From assembly GCA_963669155.1 (NCBI GenBank), contig OZ022595.1, positions 5,637,642 to 5,701,641 of the forward strand: a DNA stretch of 64,000 nt. Direction: 5' to 3'. Position numbers and translations under genes: made by a program. This DNA is from Arbacia lixula (taxonomy: Eukaryota; Echinodermata; Echinoidea; Arbacioida; Arbaciidae). The number at the start of each line of letters is the position of its first letter. The stretch's first letter is position 1. A model generated the notes under the pieces. That model did not search any database. It was given only the letters and a program-made list of their open reading frames with translations, and was not told the origin of the DNA. Positions 12,421-23,925 of the stretch are shown here, piece by piece.

Positions 12421-14269
12421 TCCGAGTTCAATGGCACTTCTCTACAATGAAAATAAAATCCTCGTTAGGATGTGCTCTCAAGAATATTTAATGACTCAAA
12501 CAGATGATGCACGACGTTGGGCAGAGTGCTTTTTCCACAAATAGCTTCATGCACAAGGCTTTTTATTCTACTATATTTCCTTTGATGAAACTGAGGATGC
12601 AAACAAACAATCAATACAAAATATGTCAATCCTTCCTGGAAAATCTTCACAAATATTTTGACTATGCTACTTGGGGAAAAACAGTACAAACCATTAGGTG
12701 TTCCCCTCTCCAGAAAACACCATACTTCATTATGAGTCACGAATATTCCCCACATATAATCCTACTTTTCTTGGAAAAACCTATTTCCCATCATAAACTA
12801 TGCATGTTCAACAAAAACAAATATGAGAGTCAAGCACACTGACAGCTTCTAAAATAATACCCAGCCAGGATGTCAACAGGACACTAAGAACAGACACTCA
12901 AAAAAGTTGACATTCTCATGAAGGAAAGTTGCTCAACTTTGGAGATAGATCCAGGATATTTCCATTTATCTGTGAATTATGTTGAAGTTTGCACAAAAGA
13001 AAAGAGGAAACTCCTGGTGAATGGAAGCATACAATATCCAGATATTATCAAATATTTTTCCATCAAGGCCAATCTAGATATGAAAGACAATCCAGGAAAT
13101 TTCCATTTAAGACATGTCATCACCACCCTGATAGAAAAAACTTCACAGGAATTTCCTGGAACAGACACTTCAGACAGTTCATCCCCCTTTGCTGCATAGC
13201 TAACTGATACTTAAATATGAACTCCCAGATTCTCAGTTCATTAATATACAACTCTGTTCTTACAGGGGGAAATAATTATGATAACAGGCTTATTTTGAAA
13301 GAGGATTAAGAAAGTTTTTAAACACACTAGGTAAATGACACTAAAATAATCATTTTGGGAAATTGCAATCAGTAGCCTTGTTAGCTTACATTATAAAATA
13401 CAGTCAAGCCAGAGAAACCCTTTTCAAGTCAGATGTAAATTTGGCATTGGACTAGTAATACAAGTTTTAGAGTATCACACATTCCTCATTTTTCTTACAC
13501 TTGTCCTGAGACGTATTTATGCTGGTCACCACAGTTATCTTGAAACTGATACAAGAGTAAGATATATTCCAGGGGGCATGTCCATGAATCATTGCATGCC
13601 AAGTTAGTTGCTAAAAGTGCAAATTGCTAAATGCACATTAGCAGCTTGCTTGATTTAGTATCATTTCATGAAATATGGCCCAAGGCTTTTGCTTTCTGAA
13701 TTTTTATTCAAATGAAATAAGTGACACCCAACCTTTTCCCCTTTAAAATTCACAACATTCCCTTTAAACCATGAAGGTTGGAAAGAAAGACAAAATCTGT
13801 ACTATCACTGTTAACAGGAGCACAGGGATATCCAAGGATTACATCAAGCAGCCCCAAAAGACCTTGCAAAGAACATTTCTTTTCGCACATACAGGAAACA
13901 GGGAGTTGCAGCGCCTTAATTTCAATGTCAAGTTGATTTGATGCGATCATTTTACAGATGTGTGCGAGTCAAAAGGATTCTGAGGAAAATCGTGCCTTGA
14001 AATGACAAGAAGTGTAGAGGCATTATAAGACTTTGTACTTTGAACAGTATACAAAGATACAAAGTTGACACTGAATATGGTGCGTCTGTAATCAAACACT
14101 TTCATTCTAAATTTTGTGATCGATCCATTCAAGTTTTAAGATTCAAAAACCTATTCATTGAAATATGAGCAATACAGTTTTGGAGGGTAACCATTTGAAT
14201 ATTGCAATCTAAATGTTTCTGTTATTTATCCATTATTTTCCATTCATTTAATTTTTTTTTTTGCAAGAA
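12421..14269. other. AT-rich stretch upstream of gene Y
   Basis: No exon recognised; open frames up to 112 codons near 12.5-12.8 kb lack splice or homology support. It holds the diverged foldback at 13573-13682. Confidence 0.4.
13573..13682. mobile_element. Diverged GGGGCCAT-type palindrome, copy C
   Basis: It starts GGGGGCATGTCCATGAATCA and ends TTTCATGAAATATGGCCC, a diverged member of the same style of foldback. Confidence 0.45.
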
Positions 14270-14359
14270 TTAACTCTCTATGAGCCATTGATGTATTTTT
14301 ACACAAATAATAGACACAAACATATACAGCAGCAGTTTGTCTGTGACACACAGGGTTAA
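14270..14359. mobile_element. P1 palindrome, copy 3
   Basis: It is bounded by TTAA on both sides, with left TTAACTCTCTATGAGCCATT and right CAGCAGCAGTTTGTCTGTGA...CAGGGTTAA. Confidence 0.6.
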
Positions 14360-14481
14360 ACGCTTCATAAGCATGCACCAAAAATTGCTTGACAGCCATC
14401 AAATACCAAATAACAATCTCAATTAGGAAACATTGCAGTCATGATATTAGAAAGGGATTAAGAAAAATGGTACAAGTTGAT

Positions 14482-14561
14482 TTAATCCTCTTAGTATCAA
14501 TGCATGAAGAGACAGTTGACTAATAACAGAGTAAATAAGCCCACGGTAATGAGAGGATTAA
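14482..14561. mobile_element. P2 palindrome, copy 2
   Basis: TTAATCCTCTTAGTATCAAT at the left faces GGTAATGAGAGGATTAA at the right; 80 bp, TTAA on both sides. Confidence 0.6.
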
Positions 14562-14823
14562 CTATCACAATATCTGTTCTGAGAAAACTGCCCTACAAAA
14601 ACAGACATTTAAATGTACTACCTTCAATAGCAGGCACCATATATCTCCTGTTCAATCGAAGAAGCCCTGAGCGTTACACATCAAAGGTACTCCCTGATAG
14701 AGCAATAAATTTTCTAGCTCCACAAAGAGCACCACATGAGAAGAGATAAGTGACATCTGATATGAAACTACATTTTTGCCGCTAGGTCTGGCAGGAACGA
14801 GTCTGCATTCATGTCCGACATAC

Positions 14824-14891
14824 AGACAGCAAATTCCGCTTCACATCCTATTAGAGAAATATGTCTCTTTCGGGGATACCACGCCATGAGC
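14824..14891 (-). CDS. Candidate exon, possibly terminal
   Basis: A strong acceptor on the minus strand (pyrimidine tract with CTTTCTCCTACTCCTCCC, then CTTTTTCAG) opens a frame starting LMAWYPRKRHISLIGCEAEF. A GTATGT donor would end a 68-nt exon in phase 2. If that donor is not used, the frame continues to a TAG at 14768-14770, giving a 124-nt terminal exon of 40 residues. CpG content is locally raised. It could belong to gene X, whose start lies 33 kb upstream on the same strand (inference). The protein is not recognised. Confidence 0.3.
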
Positions 14892-15969
14892 CTGAAAAAG
14901 TCATCAAATTATGGGAGGAGTAGGAGAAAGATGAACATCTGAGGAAAAGATGTATATGGTTTCCCACTCAGTGATTTTCCTGTCTAACTTTGAGTAGTCT
15001 TCATCACAGACATGCTTCAGACTTCAAGTATGGGCTCAAATCTAAATCCCATGCAGCATTTTTTCAAACAAAAATCATGCAAATAGCATGTCCACATCAT
15101 TTGCATTTAAATTTCATAGCCTTCAAGAACAAAAGAAACAAACAGACCAGAATAACTTATGAAACTGCATTAATTAATGCCTCAACCAGTTATATATAGC
15201 TACTGTACCGGGTGAATTGAGTTCTGTTTTTTTAAGTCTAAGTGCAACTGATAGCACTTCCTTATTAAACGTCATCATTTGCGAATGAGAACTAATAATG
15301 TGATGCATTGTGCTTCTCCTGTGGAGTCATCAGAATAATTTCACATATTTGTGTCAATTACTGATTTCTTCTGTTGCTTCTTACAATGTGAACACAAGAA
15401 ATAATCCCAAGATCGGATTGCATGCATTAAAAATTATTTATTCAATGAAGAATATGAAAGTTAATACATATATGTTTACAGGTACAGGTTCACTAGTACA
15501 AACTCAGTCAAAGTATCATACACAAGCTGGTGATATGCTAGGCAGTCCTGCATACCTAGAGCTAAATTTTTTAACTACAAAGATTCCTACTGCTGTTGAC
15601 TACATGTAGCTACATGCATGTAGTATGCAAGTGTCATTTGATGCCCTCGGCACATTCTGTAATGAAGCAATTTAGAAATGTACCTCATATCTTATTAGCA
15701 TTATGAATAATTTTACATACATGATATTCTCGTCATCAAAAGTAGGGAAATCCTTTTACAAAAATCATGAACCTCGGTATGGGCCTGCAGGTTACTGGAT
15801 TGATATCATGTATATAATCTTAGTGTCAAAGTTTTGTGAACCTTTACAGGAAAAGGAAAAAACTATCGTTTGAAACACCCCGCTTCATAGCAACCATAGT
15901 CTTCATTCACATACCTTACTGCCCACGACAAACCAGATAAGTCAGCAAGCGAGCATTGCTCGCACCAAT

Positions 15970-16195
15970 TAATCACTGCTGCGCATACAACGGTCCCTAG
16001 CTATAGACTACAGGAACCAGCAGGCTTTGGACAACCCGCCCGAAACCTCCTTGAAATCTAGCGCTCACTATAATTCAGCTTACAGTCATTTTTCAGTTAT
16101 AATATTGTGAGGGAAGTTGCTTGTACAGCATTTTCTTCCATTTTCTGTGGTATGTATTAAGACAAATTTATTTTTTGACTTGCAAAAGAGTTAAA
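15970..16195 (+). repeat. Dispersed repeat D1, intact-looking copy
   Basis: Landmarks are CTATAGACTACAGGAACC, TTTGGACAACCCGCCCGAAA, CTTGAAATCTAGCGCTCACT and GTCATTTTTCAGTTATAATA. Two more copies share the order. The class is not recognised. Confidence 0.6.
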
Positions 16196-17463
16196 CTAAA
16201 TCCCTGCAATAGACTTACAGCACACAGTGGGGTGCAGATTGAAAAATGGTGAAAATAGTTTACTGCAAAGCCTTTCATAATAACAAAAATCACATTCAAA
16301 TACTAGTCATGTATTATCCATTATATCCTAAGCATCCATCCAAGACTTGCATCCACAGAAAACCATGACAATGCCATGTTTGCACTAGCAGCTCAAAATG
16401 TACACACAACAATGCCAGTTCTACACAAAATGAAGTTCACCTCCAATCTCCTGAAATGTCAACACTTCCAGCAGCATCAATCCAAACAAGGACATCCCCT
16501 GGGGCTCTGCTAAAACAGCTACCACAAAAGAGGCTTTGCCTTTTGATTCAAGCACAACAGAATGAAACAAAACATCCACCACTGTGAAACATTTCAGTTC
16601 TTGCTACAGCTCATTAGGCATATACTACTTCAATTCGCGGCGATTGTCGGACATACAATGAGTTACCAGGTCTGACCTATATACACACGCACATGTAGTA
16701 AAACAGGCAGTTAAGTCCAAGGGGAATCAAATATATCTAATTCCAGGGTAGAGCGGCGTGAGCCATCGTTACTGCCAAGGATCAAACAAACGTGACGATG
16801 GATAGAAGAGAGAGGGGAAAAAACCTGAAGGGGCCGTTATTGCTTGTAGCCGCAGCTGTGACATCATGATGATGCGTTAGGTTGGCGTACGCATCGATGA
16901 TTCCGTGTTAGATGAAAGTACACAGGGACTGGAGCTGACCAGTAATAAAGACAATGGTGAGAGATAGAGAAATCCAATTCCTACCAATATGCTCCCTTTC
17001 ACATGAGAAAAATGAGCCACAATTCTTGTACCATTGTACATTGTAGGCTCAGAAATCTAAATGTAATGTCAAGATTTTTTTTATATGCCCACTTAACCCG
17101 GGCTTACTCTATGGCCCACAATAACACAAGAAATGGTCCAGTCACAAAATCATTTATGAATGATGTACAGATCAATGTTCAATTTTTGTATAATTAATCA
17201 CTTAAACCATTCAAATTTGATGTGTTCTATACAACATTACACTTCACCTTCAATGAATCAAAAATGCCCTTTAACTTTTTACGCACCATTGAAACAATTT
17301 TTCACTGGTGATACACACCTTTGCCACTGCACAGTATACATCAAACAGATTGTCAAAACCTAAACACAAAATGCAATACAAAATGTGAATGGGTCTTTAG
17401 TTTGTAGTCCATTCATACAGATACGCCTTCACTGAAGTCTAGCACTACTCTGTACTGATCACT

Positions 17464-17555
17464 TTAACCCTCTCATTGATGGACAAAATATAGCGCTATG
17501 AGAGTTGTGTGTATTTCTTGTGAAAAAGGTGCACATATGGCAAATAAAGAGTTAC
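17464..17555. mobile_element. P1 palindrome, copy 4 (reverse)
   Basis: The right part GTGTGTATTTCTTGTGAAAA, GTGCACATATGGCAAATAAA and GAGTTA is the reverse orientation of the family. The left boundary is TTAACCCTCTCATTGATGG. Confidence 0.55.
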
Positions 17556-18418
17556 TGAAGAATCCTGCATACACAACCCTCTACTCATGATTACACACAC
17601 AAATTAATGTATCCACACACATACATAAACACACACACACACATACATGTACAGGACATGCTAGCAGCAGCAAAAATTAATTTGCTGCCATAAGGGGTTA
17701 TTCACACTGAAAGTAATGTTCCACAAAAAGTAAATTGGTGTGAGCAATGCCCATGAATTAGAAAAAAAAAAAAGCCCTCATCAGAAATGGATGCCATACC
17801 ACTTCATTAGCATCCTACTGTAAATAAGCTAACTAAATTAGGTCACAAAAGATAACTACACAAGATTGATGTGTGCATTGTTATATTGAGAGAGGCCTTC
17901 TAGTTTGCGCTATTTGTCAGTGGATTTTACTTCCCAAAAATATCTCTACACAAAACATTTCATGAAAGACAAACAGTGTTAGTTTTCTACGCAGTGTCTT
18001 TTTTTTGGGGGGAGGGTGATAATCTTCCATGTGTGAATCAGCCTCCAGAAGCAAAATCCATAATGTACCTTCCAATTTGTTAGGTTTTTGGCTGCGATCT
18101 GATCCGTGGAAATGGACGGCCTTGTCTGTAGAACGCTAAGTAAATTTCCCCTTGAGAGTCGTGATCTCTTTTTGCAGGTAATTGGTGATATCATCCACAG
18201 AAAAATATATGTGTGAAGTACACTGCATAATTTGGTGGCCTCGCAATCTTAGCTACCGCAGAAATTAAATATACTCTAGCCTCAATTTACTTCATTTTCT
18301 CTAATGAAAGGATAGTAAATGCGGTTGTTTACTCGTATTCAAATCTTCTTTTTTTTTCTAAAAAGCGCACTGCACATATCATATCTATATACATGTGCCT
18401 GTTTTCAACAATGTGTGC

Positions 18419-18497
18419 TTAACCCTGTTATCACCATTGGCATGAAGATATGTAGTAAGCCAATGAGCTTTTCAAGGCCTGGTTATGTAAGGGTTAA
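18419..18497. mobile_element. P2 palindrome, copy 3
   Basis: TTAACCCTGTTATCACCATT at the left and GGTTATGTAAGGGTTAA at the right; 79 bp with TTAA at each end. Confidence 0.6.
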
Positions 18498-19775
18498 ATC
18501 AACTCTTTGTACATAAGAAGATGATACAATAATCTTATTTGCACAATGTTTTTTTTTTCTATCAAATGACCCTCTGTTTGCCCAGGAAACTGAAAGGTTT
18601 GAATGTATTACTTTCCAAGAATGCCTCAATGGCACATCAAGAGTTAAAGTCAGTGCACACTTATCCTGAAGTGAAGATCATTATCATTATCATTCAGGTA
18701 AAACAATTGCAATTGCAAAAGTACTGCAAATGTATGTATACATGCAGGTGTGAATTATGTAAAGACTGAAGAGTGATTTATTTCAACTTAACAGCAAAGT
18801 GCCAAAGCAATCAAAGAACTTCTTAAGAGTAAATATTAGAAACCTATAAACAAAATTTATTTATATGTGGTAAGTATATTTACTGTGCACATAATGTGGT
18901 AGAACAGAAGACTGATTGTAGTTGGAGGACACTTTGCCATGGGAATAAAGCACCCATAAACCAAACTAATATTTGTTACATTATGGGCAAATAAAAGTCA
19001 TTCATCTGTCAGCATAGCCACATGACTAATCATCACGAGTCAATGCTCATACATGTTTTCTCCTTGATATAAGTTAAAGGGAAGTATATAATGAATAAAT
19101 AGTTCATTGGAATATAAAGGCAGAACACAAAACAGGAGTAAATTTGTTCTAAAGAGGTTTTGAGTTACTTCCTATAGGCCATTCACATACTGGTCAGGAA
19201 TGTGGCAGCCATGTCCATTTGTGTTTTTATGAATATAATAGTTCAGAGAAAAGTTGATGAAATGACTTGGCAGGCTGAATCTGGGTACTAGGTACATACA
19301 GGGTTAACCAACTGTTTTTCATGCGGATCAGAATGTGAGACACTTCCTTCCTCATTACACACCCCCACAAGAGTGATAACCTTTGCAGCACCTGAAGCCA
19401 ACATTCAAGACTTTAACTTTCTTTCCTCTAATTATGCTTGGCAATAGATCAAGTTTACAGTATAGTTGGCTCTGATATTCAACCATACATTCACATCATA
19501 AATAATGCACTGCTGGCTACTCAACTACAATATTAACAAATCAAAGTTAAGTTTATTCTTTAGGAGGACGGTATTGATTTGTACACTTAAGAAGCTATAA
19601 TGTGGTATTTGTTATTCTATTGGTCCAAATTTATGATTGTGTTCATTTTTAAAAACAATAGAATTTATTTTAGTGCTTAGGAAATTGCTCTATATACATG
19701 TAGATTAGAAAGAACACATACTGCAGTGAACAGAGTATACAATGTATAAATCATTCTCAGTGAGAGGGGAGAAAG

Positions 19776-19822
<47 letters not shown>

Positions 19823-19928
19823 GAGAAGAAGATATAAAGAGGAGAGAAAAGGAGAGATAGGGAGAGAGAGAAAGCAACGAAGAGAGAGTGCAAAGGGGAG
19901 AAAAAGAGAGAGAGGAGAGAGAGAAAGA

Positions 19929-19974
<46 letters not shown>

Positions 19975-20040
19975 AAGAAGAAAGAGGGGGGATGTATGAG
20001 AAAGAGGAAAGAGAGAGAGAGAGATTGCGAGTGTGAGAGA
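19776..20040. repeat. (GATA)n followed by GA-rich tract
   Basis: About 11 GATA units (19776-19820) lead into imperfect (GA)n to about 20040. Confidence 0.95.
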
Positions 20041-21128
20041 AAGCAAAAAGAGAGATCAGCTGGCATGAGTTTGCAGACTGCATGTCCACTGCATGTCATT
20101 AGGAAACCATACACCTAATTTCATCACAGCAATTTTCAATCATTTGACACTGTTAAAGCACATCAATTTCATCGCGTTGATGCATCATATTACTCAGCGC
20201 CTATCAATACAACTGAAGGTCAAATGCCATGTGCAATTACAGATATATGTATTAAAACACTCATCATAAAAAAAGCAAACCACACATATCTATGTTTTAA
20301 TCTACTCCAGGTTGTGTTTTCCTATTAAATTATTGATTGTCTGTAGAAGTTTTAATAATAGCAACTGCCCTTGGTATATAATGAGATGTATTATACTAGG
20401 TGCTACAGAAAATAGCTTGTGTGTTGTGTGTTTGATTTTCCATTGCAGTCTGTTATTATGATGCAAGTACATCCAACAGAGCATCATATATTGTAGCACC
20501 ATTACAAAATGAAATGAACATGAAAACAATGATTATACTTGGATTTGAATAGAAAAACCTAAGAAATACACTACATGCACAAGATAGTAAGAAAACTATA
20601 TTTTTCAAGATATTTCAGAAGTGTGATTATATCTTAAACTGATAAGTATACACTGTACTGTATGTACAAGTATGCAATTTCAGCTCTTGATATGATTTCA
20701 AGAATAAGAAGAAAATAACAACCAAAAGCAGTGCTACACTACACACATATGAACAGTAACAGAGCATAGGTGACACATCTACATATCAGAAATAAAACAC
20801 TTCTCAGAAATGGTGTCAAATAATCAAATTTATAGGCCATGAAATTGTTTGGTAGGAGAGGGAGCAAAATGAAAGCTTACACTCAAGGACTTTACTTCCA
20901 ATTATGGTATTCTGTCTCATTTTAATTACCAAATTCTGATGCACATATTATTTACCATAAAACAGTTGTTACTGAATCACCCTTTGTGCAAACACTTCTT
21001 ATGAATTCAGTTTCTTGTTCATAATTACTGTGCAAAGCTATTATTTGTACATGTCATTGGCTAACAAGTTCCACAAAAGGAGAGGGAGGGTGAGATTGAC
21101 ATGGTAAAGGGCAAAGGAAGAAGAGGAG

Positions 21129-21175
<47 letters not shown>

Positions 21176-21182
21176 CAGACAG
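21129..21182. repeat. (GA)n microsatellite
   Basis: Uninterrupted (GA)n of about 40 bp, then AGACAGAC. Confidence 0.9.
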
Positions 21183-22397
21183 AGAATGACCAATGACTGA
21201 CAGTACTGTTCACAAACTTGGCATTGCGTGCAAAAATAGAAAGCCCAGCATGTTGAAAATATTGACCCAGACTGGGTGTACAGAGGCAGCTCTGAAAAGA
21301 ATTCTTAGGCTTTAATTCCAACTTATAATTCTTACATGAATCCTCTGAGAAATCCATACCAAAAACTCCATTTCAGAATGAATCCAAGCCTGCAAGAATG
21401 ACATCCGAATGGAAGCACTGAATATAAACCTGATGATAGATCGCCGGGCCCCTCCAGGGGCTTTGGGGCCCACTTAAAAAGACTTCTGCATTCAAGTTAA
21501 AGATCTCATGAAGTGTGAAAGGCATTGTGTACATTGCCCAAAGACATTTGAATTGCAATATAATAAATGTCACCAAAAAGTTACAATTCACAAGTGGAAA
21601 GGAAACACTTCAAACAGCATGGCTAAGAGAATCCTGTAGTTTATATCTCAATACAGTTGAAATCTCTGACAGCAATAACAACCAGCCTTGTATATATTAT
21701 TTGAGAAATATGCATAGTGCATCCACATAGTGCTTCCACAATAGTATTTATCACATAGCACACTTCCCAAAGGAATATCCAAGCAGTATATCGTAGTAGA
21801 CCAGAGTATCCATTCACCCAAATAATGTAATTTATTCACAAGATAATAAAGGGAATCCACAAGTTCAGTTTCAGTTTCCGTTCCATAGCAAGCAATGTAT
21901 TATATTACAATTCACACTGAATAAGATTATAAAACTAACTAAATAGGCCATTGATTGACAGAAAGATGGGGGAAAAATCCTAAAGCGCATCTGAATACTT
22001 TGGAGCCAGAGTCCGCTGAATATCACCAAATAATACAAATGTGAGGAAAAAACACATATTCATAAATGTCCATGTTCTTGTACACAGTATACTTGCGCAG
22101 TCTATTTCCAGAGAACTAGAAGAGCTTGCTGTATCATAACAGAGACGCACATAATTGAAACCTTGAAGGAGTGTGCTACATGTACGTCGTCCTCGGATAT
22201 CTAGCCCGCAAAAAATGTGCTGGGTTCTGATTGGGGCTAGAGCGTAAACACTTGTTTGTTGATCTTGATTACGAGGAGATGATATTACAAGAGGCTTGAC
22301 TCCTCTGAGCACGGGATGTTTGTAGGGAGAAAGGTTGTCTCTTAATGAGCAGGTAGGATGAGGGTGAGTTATACAGAGCAAGAGAGCAGTATAGAAG

Positions 22398-22738
22398 GAT
22401 AAAGTGTGGAGAGAGAGAGAAGGGGTGGAGAGAAATGGTGGAGGGAAAGGGGAATGAGAGAAAGGGGGAAGAGAGAAGGGGAAGGAGGCCAACAAGAGAG
22501 AGAGTTGGGGAATGTAGGACAGAGGGGGTAGAGAGGGATAAAGAAGGAGATAGTGGGAAAGGGAAAAAAGGAGAAGAGAGAGGGAGAGAGAGAGAAGGGT
22601 AGGTAAAAGCAGGAAGAATGGGAGGAAGGGAAAGGGGTGGAGTAAGGAATGGAGAGAGGGAGAGTGGGAGGGAATGGGAGAGATGGGGAAAGGGAAGAAG
22701 GTGAGAAAAGATTTCAAGAGTTGAGTACAGAAAGAGAA
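22398..22738. repeat. Long purine (GA/GGGA) tract
   Basis: About 340 bp of G/A-rich plus strand. It feeds a 245-codon minus-strand open frame that I do not accept as a gene. Confidence 0.9.
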
Positions 22739-23592
22739 GGAATGTACGAGGGCTGAGAAAAAGGATGCGCTATTCCAGGCAATCAGAAGACTGAATATTT
22801 TTCAAAATATATCCAAACAAAACATGACTGATGTAAAATTTGCAGGGTGAGTAATGATTAATTATTCTTTCATGCTTTATTCAAATTCTGCATTAATACA
22901 CACATTTTCTCTGTGAACACAGAACCAAGATGGAAATTAACCCTATAAGTAAAAGGTCACACAAATTAGTGTCACATACTCTGCTAATACTGGACATGGG
23001 ACAGGAGGGGTAATTAGTATTTACCAAGGAAGGTTGTTAAGTCCTTGTGCAAACAAGTAACCTCAGATCCTAGGAAATTCATCACAACCTGTTTTCACTC
23101 TTGAAAATAACATAGCAGCTAAGTTGGTACAAAGCTAATGCATAAACAAATATAAACAATATTGATGTAATGGCCTCCGTAAATGACACAATCCGATCAG
23201 TCATAGGTCTGTGTGACTGGCTGAATCACAGGAGCCGGTCATTGGATTTGTGCAAGAAGGTGACGTCATATTTCAAGTCATAGACCCTAACAACTGCAAA
23301 ATCATAGCAAAATCCTGACATCTGAAGTGGTCTTTAGACATGCCTTTTTGTGTGTGTACACAGTACAGTCATACTGACAAGCATTACAGCAAGAAGACCA
23401 CCATAAGTGAAGCTCTTCTTTGCTAGCGGTCATCTCCCCTGACAGTGAGATGGTTCTACATGACTGATGAGATGAGTGAGCTAAGATAATCGATGTCATC
23501 ATGAGACACCTCATCCACGGGTGTGTTCACACTAGTGAGAAAATATTAATTTATATTCACTTGGTGTTTGTACACTGTACTACAATATACTG

Positions 23593-23801
23593 TATACACC
23601 ATATATTTTGCGAGTCTAATTTTTTGCGAATCAGAACTTTTCGACATTCCTTGTTTAAATTCGGGATCGTGGGGTACTAGTATAGTAGAACATGTGTTCA
23701 GGCACATTGTATTCATAATTCTGCGTGTTGTTAAATTTGCGAATAGTCCAGACTTGCGAAATTCGCGAAAATAAAACCCCCGCAAATATATGACGTGTAT
23801 A
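23593..23801. mobile_element. MITE with ATATATTTTGCG ends
   Basis: The ends TATACACCATATATTTTGCG and, on the other strand, TATACACGTCATATATTTGC pair imperfectly over about 35 bp, with GCGAATT/CGCGAAAATAAAA blocks inside. TA lies at both outer ends. Elements of this look are common in marine invertebrates (general experience). Confidence 0.65.
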
Positions 23802-23925
23802 GTAATACAATGCTGGTAGTGTGAACACAAACGATAACGAGCCAGACTCTAAAAATTGATAATATGCACTCATGAATTTGTATTTACAACAATCACAGTC
23901 CTTAAAATAGAATAATGTGGTTATA

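Larger units (their letters stand above)
16196..19775. other. Non-coding stretch with a CpG-richer patch at 16.64-16.96 kb
   Basis: The patch includes GTGACATCATGATGATGCG and GGCGTACGCATCGATGATT and has no open frame of note; it may be regulatory. The rest is AT-rich, with P1 and P2 palindromes. Confidence 0.35.
20041..23592. other. Non-coding stretch with purine tracts
   Basis: No exon recognised. TGACGTCA, a perfect CRE half-site pair, occurs near 23261. The non-repetitive part 21985-22340 stays open on the minus strand for about 115 codons but joins the GA tract. Confidence 0.35.

Noticed and set aside
19677-20118. Several open frames of 76-145 codons around 19.7-20.1 kb
   Set aside because: They are translations of (GATA)n and (GA)n repeats.
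21980-22717. 245-codon open frame on the minus strand
   Set aside because: More than half is a translation of the GA-rich tract (Ser/Leu/Pro-rich). The remaining ~115 codons show no domain, start context or splice signal.
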